IMG/VR virus record: IMGVR_UViG_3300022542_000375
Coordinates: 1 to 49,840 of that record
Strand: one strand, 5' to 3'
Length of the DNA stretch: 49,840 nt
Origin: a virus
The notes below the pieces were generated by a model that saw nothing but the letters and a program-made list of their open reading frames with translations, searched no databases and had not been told where the DNA came from. A program made the position numbers and the translations under genes. This document shows positions 1-6,710 of this stretch, piece after piece (within the stretch, counting starts at the first letter, position 1; the number at the start of each line of letters is the position of its first letter).

Positions 1-113
1 AATATAAATGGCAACAACATTGAGGTATCATGATCTCTAATCACAACACATTCTTTAGCAAATACCTCAAAATCTTCTATATATTCAATTAATTGTTTAT
101 CAAGATCATCCAT
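1..113 (-). CDS. large terminase, 5' end (duplicate of the gene completed at the right end)
   Basis: The start codon at 113 and the first 37 codons of the large terminase gene are present here and again at 49700-49812. Only the right-hand copy is complete. Joining the ends removes this fragment. Confidence 0.9.
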   Translation of the reverse strand, partial: MDDLDKQLIEYIEDFEVFAKECVVIRDHDTSMLLPFI

Positions 114-141
114 ATTACGCAGAACCTAAAGTAGCAATCCC
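1..141. repeat. terminal direct repeat, left copy
   Basis: Bases 1-141 match 49700-49840 exactly, offset 49,699. It spans the first 113 bases of the large terminase gene (minus strand) and the end of the next gene. An exact repeat of 141 bases lying inside genes is what an assembler leaves when it closes a circle with a k-mer of that size, so it probably marks a circular or circularly permuted genome rather than a biological terminal repeat. Confidence 0.95.
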
Positions 142-561
142 CGCAGCATCTAACTCTATAGTAAAATCACCATCAACATTACCCTTAGACGCTCCAAAAT
201 CATTGTATGCAATAAGATTTGATGTTGCTGCTGTACCTGTAGCTTTATATAAAACTGCAATCCGAGCATCACTAAATCCAGATCCAGATTGTGACCATGT
301 AGCTGGATCATCTGCATCAAACTTAATCACATTTGCAGATACAGTTACAGCTGGATTAGCACAAGCATTGCCACCAGCAGTATAATTTGTTCCGGTAACC
401 TCATTTGTCACATCATTAAAGTAATCATGTGTTGCTCTGTTTGGCGTATAAGTTACTGTAGCCATCGCAATCTTAAATGTATCGAGATCATGATCTACAA
501 ATGCAGTAAATTCGCCTGACAACATACCCTTCAAATAACTGTCATAAACTACCCAGGCCAC
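115..561 (-). CDS. phage structural-type protein, 148 aa
   Basis: The reading frame opens with GTG behind a strong AAGGGGG site. Its TAA stop lies one base before the terminase ATG, so the two are probably co-translated. The sequence is rich in Thr, Ala and Asp and contains the segments DVTNEV, YTAGG, FDADDPATW, AVLYKATGTAATSNLIAY and GDFTIEL. This pattern is shared by a widespread family of virion or tail-associated phage proteins of unknown role, as I recall it. A beta-rich fold is likely. No catalytic motif is visible. Its place in the structural arm, beside the terminase, supports a virion role. The exact function is not known. Confidence 0.75.
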   Translation of the reverse strand: MAWVVYDSYLKGMLSGEFTAFVDHDLDTFKIAMATVTYTPNRATHDYFNDVTNEVTGTNYTAGGNACANPAVTVSANVIKFDADDPATWSQSGSGFSDARIAVLYKATGTAATSNLIAYNDFGASKGNVDGDFTIELDAAGIATLGSA

Positions 562-563
562 AA

Positions 564-782
564 TTAACCCCCTTCACGCTGTAGTTCACGTTTAATTCTC
601 AACATTCTGAATGTGTACTCATCATTAAATGATTCAAATCGTTTTGAAGCTCCTTGCCCTCTCTCAATCATCTCATCCATTTTTAGTTTCAAACGCTCAC
701 AACGTTGTAAATCACGCTGTAATTTCTGTTCCGCACTTGGATTTACATGCACATCTTTTCCCTTAAAATTAAATAAAAACAT
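564..782 (-). CDS. small coiled-coil protein, 72 aa
   Basis: ATG start behind AAGGAAT. After a short hydrophobic beginning (MFLFNFKG) the protein is highly charged and rich in Lys, Arg and Glu, with a heptad-like pattern over about residues 17-50, consistent with a helical or coiled-coil protein. It ends two bases before the next structural gene. I do not recognise the family. Small charged helical proteins in this position are often assembly or structural accessories, but nothing here proves that. Confidence 0.65.
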   Translation of the reverse strand: MFLFNFKGKDVHVNPSAEQKLQRDLQRCERLKLKMDEMIERGQGASKRFESFNDEYTFRMLRIKRELQREGG

Positions 783-791
783 ATTCCTTCC

Positions 792-1535
792 CTATGTTAA
801 TGATAATGATGCTCCTAATGAACTCAGTCCTCTACTTATTGTTACATCACCAACAATTGTAATCGTCTTACCAGTAAATGTTAATTGTGCATTACTAATT
901 GTAATGACCTCATTTGTAGTTATACTTTTACCAGTAAACGTTAATGATACTTTTCCAACTTCTTCTATAACATGGATATTTGCTACAACAGACTTCCCTG
1001 TCCAAGTTAATCCGGCCTTTGAAATAACAAAGACCTGATTAAGTAATAACCCTTTTCCAGTATACGTTAAATCAACTTTACCAATAACCACACCTATATG
1101 TGTAGTGATTGCTTTACCAGTATAAGTTAGAGCAGCTTTTGTAATTTCCTCAACAGTTCCACAAACAGCAGTTACATCTTTTCCTGTCCATGTTAATGCT
1201 GATTTAGTAATTGTTTCAGTTACATCGATACTCGTTCCAACTGACTTTCCGGTATACGTCAAACTTAATTTACCAATTGAAATATCTTTGTTTGCTTTTA
1301 TTGACTTACCTGTATAAGTTAATGCAACTTTAGTAATATCTTCTATAATAGCAATATTTGCTACAACAGATTTGCCCGTATATATCAATCCTACTTTTGT
1401 TATTATTACTGTTTCTGCGCCAACAAAATCATCAGGTACAAGTCCTGCTGAAATATAGAACTTAGTACTACCATCATCCCCTTGGCTATCTTTGGGAGGT
1501 AGTCCAGCAGTTATATAGAATTTAGAAGTAGCCAT
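792..1535 (-). CDS. tandem-repeat protein with nine LTYTGK units, 247 aa
   Basis: The N-terminus carries two related segments (KFYITAGLPP and KFYISAGLVP). The remainder is nine imperfect repeats of about 19-22 residues, each ending in a core such as LTYTGKS, LTWTGKD, LTFTGKT or LIYTGKS, preceded by an alternating hydrophobic strand (for example EDITKVAL). The pattern fits a solenoid or stacked beta-hairpin fibre. The start ATG overlaps the TAA of the upstream beta-helix gene (TAATG), so translation is coupled. The likely role is a virion surface or fibre protein, inferred from context. The family is not recognised. Confidence 0.75.
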   Translation of the reverse strand: MATSKFYITAGLPPKDSQGDDGSTKFYISAGLVPDDFVGAETVIITKVGLIYTGKSVVANIAIIEDITKVALTYTGKSIKANKDISIGKLSLTYTGKSVGTSIDVTETITKSALTWTGKDVTAVCGTVEEITKAALTYTGKAITTHIGVVIGKVDLTYTGKGLLLNQVFVISKAGLTWTGKSVVANIHVIEEVGKVSLTFTGKSITTNEVITISNAQLTFTGKTITIVGDVTISRGLSSLGASLSLT

Positions 1536-2551
1536 TAGCTACCAAACTCCAAATCAATTGCTAATCTATTTAATTCTCTTGATGCTTTAAGATTAAAATC
1601 ATCATTAGTGCGATCATTATACCCATCATCAGCATCTATATCAACTTTGTTTGTACCATCAATTCCTTCATCAAAACGATGATTAGTTAATACTGCTCTG
1701 TATGGAATATTATGCATAGCAATACCTTCAATAGCATCATTAGTTATATTATTATGAAAATAATTCCAACCAGCAAGACCTAAATAATTATTAAGCTCTA
1801 ACCCGTATGTATTATTTGTAATTCTATTCCCAAGTAATAACAATCTGCTATTGCCGAGCCACACACCACGACCCTCACCATCAATAATACTATTTATTAT
1901 CATACAAGATGTGTCTAAATCATGTATACCATATGTTGTATTATTATGAATAATACTACCATAAATTAGAACTTCCTCGCAATAGTTACCACCGGACATT
2001 CCATACCCACTATTATCATGAATAGTAGTAAATATAATTCGTGTATTATTATAAACTGTAGATAAACCATGGCTTGTATTATTATATATATCACACAAAA
2101 TAAATGCCGTATCTGTAGTACCAGCACCTAATTCAACACCTTCACCACCATTATTATGTATTAATGTATTTAAATAAACCCATCCTACAGCAGAAACAGG
2201 AACACTAACACCATGGCTTGTTGCATTTTTTATTTCAAAATTTTCAATCCAATGAGTTGCCATTGCGCATACAATACAATTTGCAGCAGCAGTATTACCA
2301 TCTAATACATATTTTGTTCCATCAACACTACCATCAGCAGCACAACCAATATGCTTTACATATCCATCCGTACTATCACCAGCATTTGTATCAAAATCAA
2401 TAGCTGCCGTAAGTGTTTTTAAACCACGATAATAATTAAAATCCCCTGCAACAGCTAAATCAACAATTGTCTGTGGATCAGTAGCAGCTTTTGCCCAAGT
2501 CTCATACGGACTGGTATTAGAACCTGCTGTATCTGAGTATCGATCTGTCAT
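1535..2551 (-). CDS. parallel beta-helix tail-associated protein, 338 aa
   Basis: The middle of the protein (about residues 85-260) repeats short strands with Asn and Gly turns (LIHNNGGEGVEL, DIYNNTSHGL, TIHDNSGYGM, IIHNNTTYGI, RITNNTYGL). This is the signature of right-handed parallel beta-helices of the pectate-lyase or tailspike type. It is probably a receptor-binding or glycan-degrading virion protein; no catalytic residues can be assigned by eye. The beginning resembles particle-surface beta-helix proteins (YETWAKAATDPQTIVDLAVAG). Start ATG with AGGATA upstream; the stop overlaps the next gene's ATG. Confidence 0.8.
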   Translation of the reverse strand: MTDRYSDTAGSNTSPYETWAKAATDPQTIVDLAVAGDFNYYRGLKTLTAAIDFDTNAGDSTDGYVKHIGCAADGSVDGTKYVLDGNTAAANCIVCAMATHWIENFEIKNATSHGVSVPVSAVGWVYLNTLIHNNGGEGVELGAGTTDTAFILCDIYNNTSHGLSTVYNNTRIIFTTIHDNSGYGMSGGNYCEEVLIYGSIIHNNTTYGIHDLDTSCMIINSIIDGEGRGVWLGNSRLLLLGNRITNNTYGLELNNYLGLAGWNYFHNNITNDAIEGIAMHNIPYRAVLTNHRFDEGIDGTNKVDIDADDGYNDRTNDDFNLKASRELNRLAIDLEFGS

Positions 2552-2904
2552 AATAGGGTATCCTCATAATGATAAGTTGTATCAACCAAAATATCATCAA
2601 TCCAGATTTCATCTATATCAACAACATGAAGACAATTCTCAACGCATAAAGTCAGATCCCATTCTAAATGAAGGTGCGAGCAAAAACTTTTCTGAATTAT
2701 AAGACAATCTTCTGCAATAGCATCAACAGGAATCAAACAATTAACAAGATTACAACCAATAAACGTAAGATTAGAAATACCTGAACAAATAGAAGTATTT
2801 GAATTTGGTTGTACTAGATTACAATTTTCTATTATATCCCCATCTGATACAATCAAATTGCTAGTTCGAGCGTGTGAAAAATTTTTATTCTTAATTATTG
2901 CCAT
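2548..2904 (-). CDS. small beta-helix-like protein, 118 aa
   Basis: The ATG at 2904 is chosen because GGGGGG lies just upstream, and because the longer frame back to 3015 would run through the preceding gene. The protein contains repeated short strands with Asn and Cys (IIENCNLV, LTFIGCNLVNCLI, DCLIIQKS, CVENCLHVV) that look like one to several turns of a beta-helix. It overlaps the beta-helix gene downstream by a few bases. It may be an accessory or partner of that protein. The family is not recognised. Confidence 0.65.
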   Translation of the reverse strand: MAIIKNKNFSHARTSNLIVSDGDIIENCNLVQPNSNTSICSGISNLTFIGCNLVNCLIPVDAIAEDCLIIQKSFCSHLHLEWDLTLCVENCLHVVDIDEIWIDDILVDTTYHYEDTLL

Positions 2905-3121
2905 GTTTATACCCCCCAAAGAAATTGGAACCCAGCCAGGAATAGATAATCCATGCCAATGACATGATTGGATCTTTATCAGAATTAATCCACGCTCTAC
3001 GCTTCGCATTATCAAGACGATCCCATATATCTTTCCGTTCCAGCATCAGAGATTTCAAAGTATTCAACTTTGGTTGAATCTTTACTGCCTCTACGTGTTG
3101 TCCTGTTAAATTCAATATCAT
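2891..3121 (-). CDS. unknown structural-arm protein, 76 aa
   Basis: The ATG at 3121 is preferred: AGGAG, formed by the last codons of the small terminase gene, sits just upstream. The sequence (residues 10-45 helical, rich in Lys and Leu; then WIIYSWLGSNFFGG, hydrophobic and aromatic) suggests a short helical protein with a membrane-seeking or amphipathic end. It is coupled to the small terminase upstream and overlaps the next gene downstream. The function is unknown. Confidence 0.6.
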   Translation of the reverse strand: MILNLTGQHVEAVKIQPKLNTLKSLMLERKDIWDRLDNAKRRAWINSDKDPIMSLAWIIYSWLGSNFFGGYKHGNN

Positions 3122-3122
3122 T

Positions 3123-3683
3123 CTACTCCTCTGCTGGTTCAAAGGTTACTGCATTACCCTCACATGGTTTCATTTCAATTGCTTCCGGTTGTGGTGCTTC
3201 TAATCGTAATTGATGTAATCTGCGTAATCTTGCCTCTAGTGTATCCTCTTCAATAACATGACGCTCAATAAAGTCACCTTCCGATTTACCAAGAAGCTCA
3301 GAGGCCTTTAATCGATTAGCCATATTTGCTTCTTCATTATGCATCACATCCGTCCAAAACTCCTGGCGTTTAACTCTTGAAGCTACTTTAGAAAATAACT
3401 CTTTATTTTCTCGATCACGAATAGCAGCTACAATTTCAGACTTTATCATTAACCGTTTAACTGCCTGGTGCGGTGCCTTATATCCGACTTCCTTGGCAGC
3501 AGCTACAGGATCACCAGCAAATACCTTAATAAAATCAAGTTCTTTCTGATTCAAACCCTTTAGTGTGCCACGCGTTTCAGCATGTTCAGCAGGTTTAGTA
3601 TATACCCGAGACTTACCATCTTTCATCATCTTATGGCCATGTGGATGTTTACGAGGAGTTCCCCCTGGATATTTACGTGCCAT
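3123..3683 (-). CDS. terminase small subunit-like protein, 186 aa
   Basis: The small terminase binds the packaging site on phage DNA and presents it to the large subunit. The N-terminus (about residues 1-40) is basic. A helix-turn-helix-like stretch follows (AAAKEVGYKAPHQAVKRLM), then the segment RQEFWTDVMHNEEANMANRLKASELLGKSEGDF, a pattern I associate with this family. The C-terminus is acidic. It lies in the same transcription unit as the large terminase but is separated from it by six genes, which is unusual. It ends in TAG, overlapping the start region of the next gene. Confidence 0.8.
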   Translation of the reverse strand: MARKYPGGTPRKHPHGHKMMKDGKSRVYTKPAEHAETRGTLKGLNQKELDFIKVFAGDPVAAAKEVGYKAPHQAVKRLMIKSEIVAAIRDRENKELFSKVASRVKRQEFWTDVMHNEEANMANRLKASELLGKSEGDFIERHVIEEDTLEARLRRLHQLRLEAPQPEAIEMKPCEGNAVTFEPAEE

Positions 3684-3685
3684 AA

Positions 3686-3826
3686 TTATTTCTTAAATAC
3701 AGCTTTCCCAATGTTTAATATAATCTGGACAACCGAATTACTTTTTATTGGTAACATACCAATTATTTCTGATATAGCTCCAAAAACTATTCCAGCTATT
3801 ACATAATAAAGTGTTGCTTCATCCAT
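3686..3826 (-). CDS. small membrane protein, possible holin, 46 aa
   Basis: The ATG at 3826 has AGGGAA upstream. Residues 7-25 (YYVIAGIVFGAISEIIGML) form one membrane segment; a second, weaker one may follow (VVQIILNIGKAVF), and the C-terminus is basic (KK). This layout fits small phage holins. It sits directly after another one-segment membrane protein, at the start of the late transcript. No endolysin gene was recognised nearby, so the lysis role is inferred from size, topology and position only. Confidence 0.6.
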   Translation of the reverse strand: MDEATLYYVIAGIVFGAISEIIGMLPIKSNSVVQIILNIGKAVFKK

Positions 3827-3836
3827 GATTATTTCC

Positions 3837-4016
3837 CTAAATAACAATATTTTTAATAAGTAGTGCAATAAACAAAACTATAATTGTCCAGAATTTTGTA
3901 TCGACACTCTTTATTTTTTTATCTTGTGAAATTAATTTTTCATCAATTCGATTTGCTAAATACTTTAATCTTTCATCCAGACGAATGATCAAATCTTTTA
4001 TATCTTCATTCTTCAT
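3837..4016 (-). CDS. XhlA-like coiled-coil plus membrane anchor protein, 59 aa
   Basis: This is the first gene of the leftward arm. It has ATG at 4016 behind AGGGGA. Residues 1-40 are charged with heptad spacing (IKDLIIRLDERLKYLANRIDEKL), and residues 43-59 are one membrane segment ending at the C-terminus (FWTIIVLFIALLIKNIVI). This matches haemolysin XhlA-type or small phage lysis-accessory proteins. Together with the next gene it forms a plausible lysis pair. It is a short gene with strong physicochemical signals. Confidence 0.65.
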   Translation of the reverse strand: MKNEDIKDLIIRLDERLKYLANRIDEKLISQDKKIKSVDTKFWTIIVLFIALLIKNIVI

Positions 4017-4083
4017 TGATATCCCCTGAATATAAGCACCAGCGTTTATTTTTACAGAAAGTGCTATAATTGTAAACTATAAT

Positions 4084-4112
4084 TTGACAGTTTAATTTCC
4101 AACTCTTATTAT
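4084..4112 (+). promoter_or_regulatory. rightward sigma70-type promoter, overlapping the leftward one
   Basis: The -35 TTGACA is at 4084-4089 and the -10 TATTAT at 4107-4112, with a 17-base spacer. It faces the gene-poor region 4.2-5.2 kb, so its transcript would be non-coding or a primer. Its -10 overlaps that of the opposing promoter. Confidence 0.6.
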
Positions 4113-4139
4113 TATAAGCATTAAAAGTACATTTGTCAA
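4111..4139 (-). promoter_or_regulatory. leftward late-arm promoter
   Basis: Read on the minus strand: -35 TTGACA (4139-4134), 17-base spacer, -10 TATAAT (4116-4111), a perfect consensus. It is placed to drive 4016 leftward into the membrane, terminase and virion genes. The spacer holds TTTTAATGCT, shared with elements at 15.6 and 41.3 kb. Confidence 0.8.
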
Positions 4140-4588
4140 GCAAAAGATTTAATTATTTGTAAAAAGATATAGAAATTATATAGTAATATTTAGATCAAGG
4201 TACTCTGTAAGCATTCTTTTATATATTTATATACGTGAACGAGAGTGATGATGAGTACACATATGGGTGGATCGTTCCATCCGCTACCACCTTAGGGGTA
4301 CCCCTCCAACTATTTACTTGCATCCATATACTCAATTGTAACCAATTCCTTGCACTTATACACCCAATTGCTTACACCCCACACCCATTAACGCCAAATC
4401 ATGCCCTAGAATCCCCTCAAATAGTTTATCGAATACCAATACAGCTACCCACACTCAGCGACGTAAGGAAGGCACGCATATGGACGTTTAATCGATATAT
4501 ATAATTAGAACCCAAGGTGACTGTTGTCATGAATACCTGATGAGACGATCATAAGCATATCAAGAAGGCGATGCCATGTAGTGGTGGA

Positions 4589-4631
4589 GGGTAAGGGAAG
4601 GGGGGACTGCGGGCAGGTCTTGGGGGATGGG
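4589..4631 (+). other. G-quadruplex-capable G-run cluster
   Basis: Six runs of three or more G occur at 4589-4591, 4595-4597, 4600-4605, 4611-4613, 4622-4626 and 4629-4631, with loops of 2-8 bases. The first four meet the usual four-run quadruplex rule. The same strand can also form a nested hairpin: CAGGTC 4614-4619 with GACCTG 4644-4649 outside, ATGGG 4627-4631 with CCCAT 4637-4641 inside. Confidence 0.6.
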
Positions 4632-4707
4632 ATGAACCCATTGGACCTGAGGTAAATGAATCTGGGAAAAGCTTTAGAAGCTCTTATAGTGAAATATATT
4701 AGTATGA

Positions 4708-4729
4708 GTAGTACCCTTAGGGGTACTAC
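4708..4729. other. perfect 9-bp hairpin
   Basis: GTAGTACCC (4708-4716) pairs with GGGTACTAC (4721-4729) around a TTAG loop. There is no T tract after it on either strand, so it is more likely a structure or protein-binding site than a terminator. The sequence TTAGGGGTAC also occurs at 4292-4301. Confidence 0.6.
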
Positions 4730-4734
4730 GAAAT

Positions 4735-4862
4735 ATTAATATATAAGCTATTAGAGATTCTTATAGCTAATAGTTATCAAAACCCTAAGGGTTTTGTTAT
4801 TAGTTAATAGTTATTAGTAACAATACTTAATACTATATACTACTACTTATTAATACTATTAA
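4735..4862. other. AT-rich tract with repeated TAATAGTTA-type words
   Basis: Nearly all A and T, with inverted CTATTAG/CTAATAG and several copies of TTAATAGTTATTAG-like words. It directly precedes the alternating GC tract. This arrangement fits a DNA-unwinding element. Function is inferred from composition and place. Confidence 0.45.
4778..4801 (+). terminator. possible terminator hairpin
   Basis: CAAAACCC (4778-4785) pairs perfectly with GGGTTTTG (4789-4796) with a three-base loop, followed by TTATT. It could end rightward transcripts from the promoter at 4084. The stem is AT-rich at its base, and the T tract is short. Confidence 0.4.
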
Positions 4863-5113
4863 GCGCGCGCACCAGCGCGCATGTGCGTATGCGTATCATT
4901 TACGTAAGCGCGTGCACGTGAGCACGTTCCTTATTAAAGGGAGGAAAAGTTGGGTATTATATTTGAGAGACACGCTGGCATGGGTAATAACCCGTCAATC
5001 TCACATTACTTGCACTACAATAATCTCGTTCAAGATCCTGAGAGCCAACAATGATGTACATATAGTGCATACATACAATACACTCAGTGTACACACTGTA
5101 CCACAAGCTTACA

Positions 5114-5239
5114 ATATTACATAAATGTAATATCTTACGTAATCAATTGAAATGCTTGAGTATAATTTATTACATTTTTGTAACTATCACTAAATGTACA
5201 ACAAATGTTACCTGATGTGTTGACTTTGTTGTCAAATGT
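5114..5239. repeat. cluster of AAATGT repeats and a 9-bp inverted repeat
   Basis: AAATGT occurs at 5123-5128, 5192-5197, 5203-5208 and 5234-5239, with an inverted copy (ACATTT) at 5172-5177. A perfect inverted repeat, ATATTACAT (5114-5122) and ATGTAATAT (5125-5133), encloses the first. The last copy lies inside the spacer of the promoter at 5220. These look like binding sites for an initiator or a repressor of the early promoter. Confidence 0.45.
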
Positions 5240-5247
5240 CTTATAAT
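5220..5247 (+). promoter_or_regulatory. first early promoter
   Basis: -35 TTGACT at 5220-5225, 16-base spacer, -10 TATAAT at 5242-5247. It lies about 40 bases before the start codon of the first rightward gene. An AAATGT repeat lies in the spacer, suggesting regulation by a DNA-binding protein. Confidence 0.75.
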
Positions 5248-5288
5248 TTACACATGATTTACACACAATATTTAAAGAGGATATAATA

Positions 5289-5561
5289 ATGAATTACTAT
5301 ATAATGATTATATTAAATACGGGTGAGATAAAAACTAAACTCCTTCCTAAGCGTAGAGCTAACAAAGCATTTAGTGAGTTTAGGGAGGAAGTAAGGTCTG
5401 ACTTATTAACCACAGAAGATATTGTAAGAACAAAAGTTTTTGCTGTGCAGCCGGGAACAACACAAGAACTACTTGACTACCATAAATTTATTTTACTATA
5501 CTATAATGACTTTGTTTGTTTCACGTGTGATGATAAACTATTTACAGTTGTGGATAAATAA
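5289..5561 (+). CDS. unknown early protein, 90 aa
   Basis: The first gene of the rightward arm, with ATG behind AGAGGA and the promoter at 5220. The protein starts with a beta strand (YYIMIILNTGEIKTKLL), has a charged middle, and ends with an aromatic and Cys stretch (YYNDFVCFTCDD). No family is recognised. First-expressed phage genes of this kind often act on the host, which is inference only. Confidence 0.65.
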   Translation: MNYYIMIILNTGEIKTKLLPKRRANKAFSEFREEVRSDLLTTEDIVRTKVFAVQPGTTQELLDYHKFILLYYNDFVCFTCDDKLFTVVDK

Positions 5562-5569
5562 GGGACGCC

Positions 5570-6028
5570 ATGTTTAATAGTGAAACCAAGATTGATACAG
5601 ATAAACCACTTACTGTGTTGTTGAATGATGGTTATCTGATAACAATTACATTTGGAGACAAACGAGCAGCCAAGATAAGACGGCTCAAACGTTTTGACAA
5701 TATACGCAAGATCCTCATTAATGTGTTGCCTGTTGATTGTGATATTGCAAGTGTCAAGATTACCAAGATTAATAGAGTAGTACATGATTATGAGTTAAGT
5801 CTGGCAATTAATGATTTATATCAGGGAGGCAACATACTTTGCCCCTATTATTATGATTATCCTATCGTCGTCCATATCCGGGAGGGTACTCCTGAGTGTA
5901 GTGGTGAAGTAAGTAAGATGATTTATGGAGTGTCACCATACACACCAGCGGAGATTGAACAACGTGCCAAGCGCTGCAAAGAAAAGACCGTACCAACAAA
6001 AGATTTTCCAGATTATGGGATAAAATAA
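5570..6028 (+). CDS. unknown early protein, 152 aa
   Basis: It starts at ATG behind AAGGGA, nine bases after the previous stop. The first half is a mix of strands and basic helices (GDKRAAKIRRLKRFDNIRKIL); the second half contains CPYYYDYPIVVHIREGTPECSG and ends in a basic, Pro-rich tail. No known motif is visible. The gene order and spacing show an operon with its neighbours. Confidence 0.65.
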   Translation: MFNSETKIDTDKPLTVLLNDGYLITITFGDKRAAKIRRLKRFDNIRKILINVLPVDCDIASVKITKINRVVHDYELSLAINDLYQGGNILCPYYYDYPIVVHIREGTPECSGEVSKMIYGVSPYTPAEIEQRAKRCKEKTVPTKDFPDYGIK

Positions 6029-6029
6029 T

Positions 6030-6263
6030 ATGAAAAAACATGTGTTAGACTTTGGGTTTCCAGCAATTAAAGGTGAAGGGAAACCGATGCACCCAGATTA
6101 TATGGGTATAGGCTTCACCGGGGGAATAGGCCTGACTGATAACCAATATCACGCACAACTAAAGGCTTATGCAGAATGTTATGGCATTGAGCATGCAGAG
6201 GACGTTTCTTGCACAAGACCACATTTATTAGAAAAAGTTATTGAAGATGTTGCCATTATATAA
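6030..6263 (+). CDS. unknown early protein, 77 aa
   Basis: ATG one base after the previous stop, so translation is probably coupled. The protein is Gly-rich near the middle (HPDYMGIGFTGGIGLTDNQYH), then helical with two Cys. The family is not recognised. Confidence 0.55.
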   Translation: MKKHVLDFGFPAIKGEGKPMHPDYMGIGFTGGIGLTDNQYHAQLKAYAECYGIEHAEDVSCTRPHLLEKVIEDVAII

Positions 6264-6283
6264 ACATATTGCAGTCAAGTTCC

Positions 6284-6311
6284 TTGACAATTGATTTTGC
6301 CTGATTATAAT
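6284..6311 (+). promoter_or_regulatory. early promoter, type B copy 1
   Basis: -35 TTGACA at 6284-6289, 16-base spacer, -10 TATAAT at 6306-6311: full consensus. The spacer ends in CCTGAT, and AATTGA follows the -35, as in the copy at 6587. It drives the gene at 6333. Confidence 0.85.
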
Positions 6312-6332
6312 AGAGATAAAGGAGGTGATATT

Positions 6333-6557
6333 ATGACATTACCTGAAATATCACGTAAAGACGTAAGAGAGTATCTGGGGCACAACGGAGTAACCTGTAA
6401 AGTGAGGATTCGCGAGGACGGATCTGTTGAAAGGTATGGCAGCATTAACCCATCTGATCGTTCAAAAGATTATTGGGAGTTTATGGGTTTCAAGGACAAG
6501 ATCGTCGCAGAAATAAAGGAAAATAAAAAAACAGAAATAAAGTTGACATTGTTTTAA
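6333..6557 (+). CDS. unknown small early protein, 74 aa
   Basis: The ATG at 6333 is chosen because AAAGGAGGTGAT lies just upstream, a near-perfect ribosome-binding site; a longer frame starting at 6291 would overlap the promoter. The protein has a central strand (TCKVRIREDGSVERYGS) and a basic C-terminus (EIKENKKTEIKLTLF). With its own consensus promoter and ideal site it should be made strongly. The family is not recognised. Confidence 0.7.
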   Translation: MTLPEISRKDVREYLGHNGVTCKVRIREDGSVERYGSINPSDRSKDYWEFMGFKDKIVAEIKENKKTEIKLTLF

Positions 6558-6586
6558 AGAAACTGTAGTCAATATCAAAAAAGATA

Positions 6587-6614
6587 TTGACAATTGAAAT
6601 AACCTGATTATTAT
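6587..6614 (+). promoter_or_regulatory. early promoter, type B copy 2
   Basis: -35 TTGACA at 6587-6592, 16-base spacer, -10 TATTAT at 6609-6614. It shares TTGACAATTGA and CCTGATTAT with the promoter at 6284, and both are preceded by GYAGTCAA, so the unit has been duplicated. Confidence 0.75.
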
Positions 6615-6676
6615 ATGTGTAAGAAAGAAATAAAAAGGTTCTTTAAGAAATAAATAAAAATAATCACAAAAAGAAT

Positions 6677-6704
6677 TTGACATTTAGAAATTAGCTGTTA
6701 TCTT
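6677..6704 (+). promoter_or_regulatory. promoter of the candidate non-coding RNA
   Basis: -35 TTGACA at 6677-6682; -10 TATCTT at 6699-6704 (16-base spacer). The start TTGACATTTAGA is identical over 12 bases to the promoter at 41319. Transcription would begin about 6711, at the beginning of the structured region. Confidence 0.6.
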
Positions 6705-6710
6705 ATAGTT

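Larger units (their letters stand above)
4231..5219. other. gene-poor control region, candidate replication origin
   Basis: About 1 kb without convincing genes; the open frames at 4235 and 4912 have no ribosome-binding site and composition unlike proteins. In order it holds a C-rich strand (about 4283-4460), a G-rich block (4566-4650), two perfect hairpins (4708-4729, 4778-4796), a very AT-rich tract (4735-4862), an alternating GC/purine-pyrimidine tract (4861-4927) and AAATGT repeats from 5123. It lies exactly between the divergent arms, as origins and switch regions often do. Origin function is inference. Confidence 0.5.

Noticed and set aside
1-141. Biological direct terminal repeat as in T7
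   Set aside because: The repeat lies within coding sequence of the terminase and its length equals a common assembler k-mer; an assembly cause is more likely.
792-1535. CRISPR-like array from the regular repeats
   Set aside because: The periodicity is in the protein; the DNA copies are degenerate, in frame and have no spacers.
4235-4504. Open frame of 89 codons in the control region
   Set aside because: GTG start without ribosome-binding site and Pro/Thr/His-rich random-looking composition from a C-rich strand; better explained as non-coding.
4536-4575. Possible hammerhead ribozyme (CTGATGA core)
   Set aside because: The second core element GAAA is missing and the flanking stems do not pair, so the match is chance.
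4912-5124. Open frame of 70 codons before the first early promoter
   Set aside because: No ribosome-binding site, lies upstream of the promoter, and spans the alternating GC tract and the inverted repeat.
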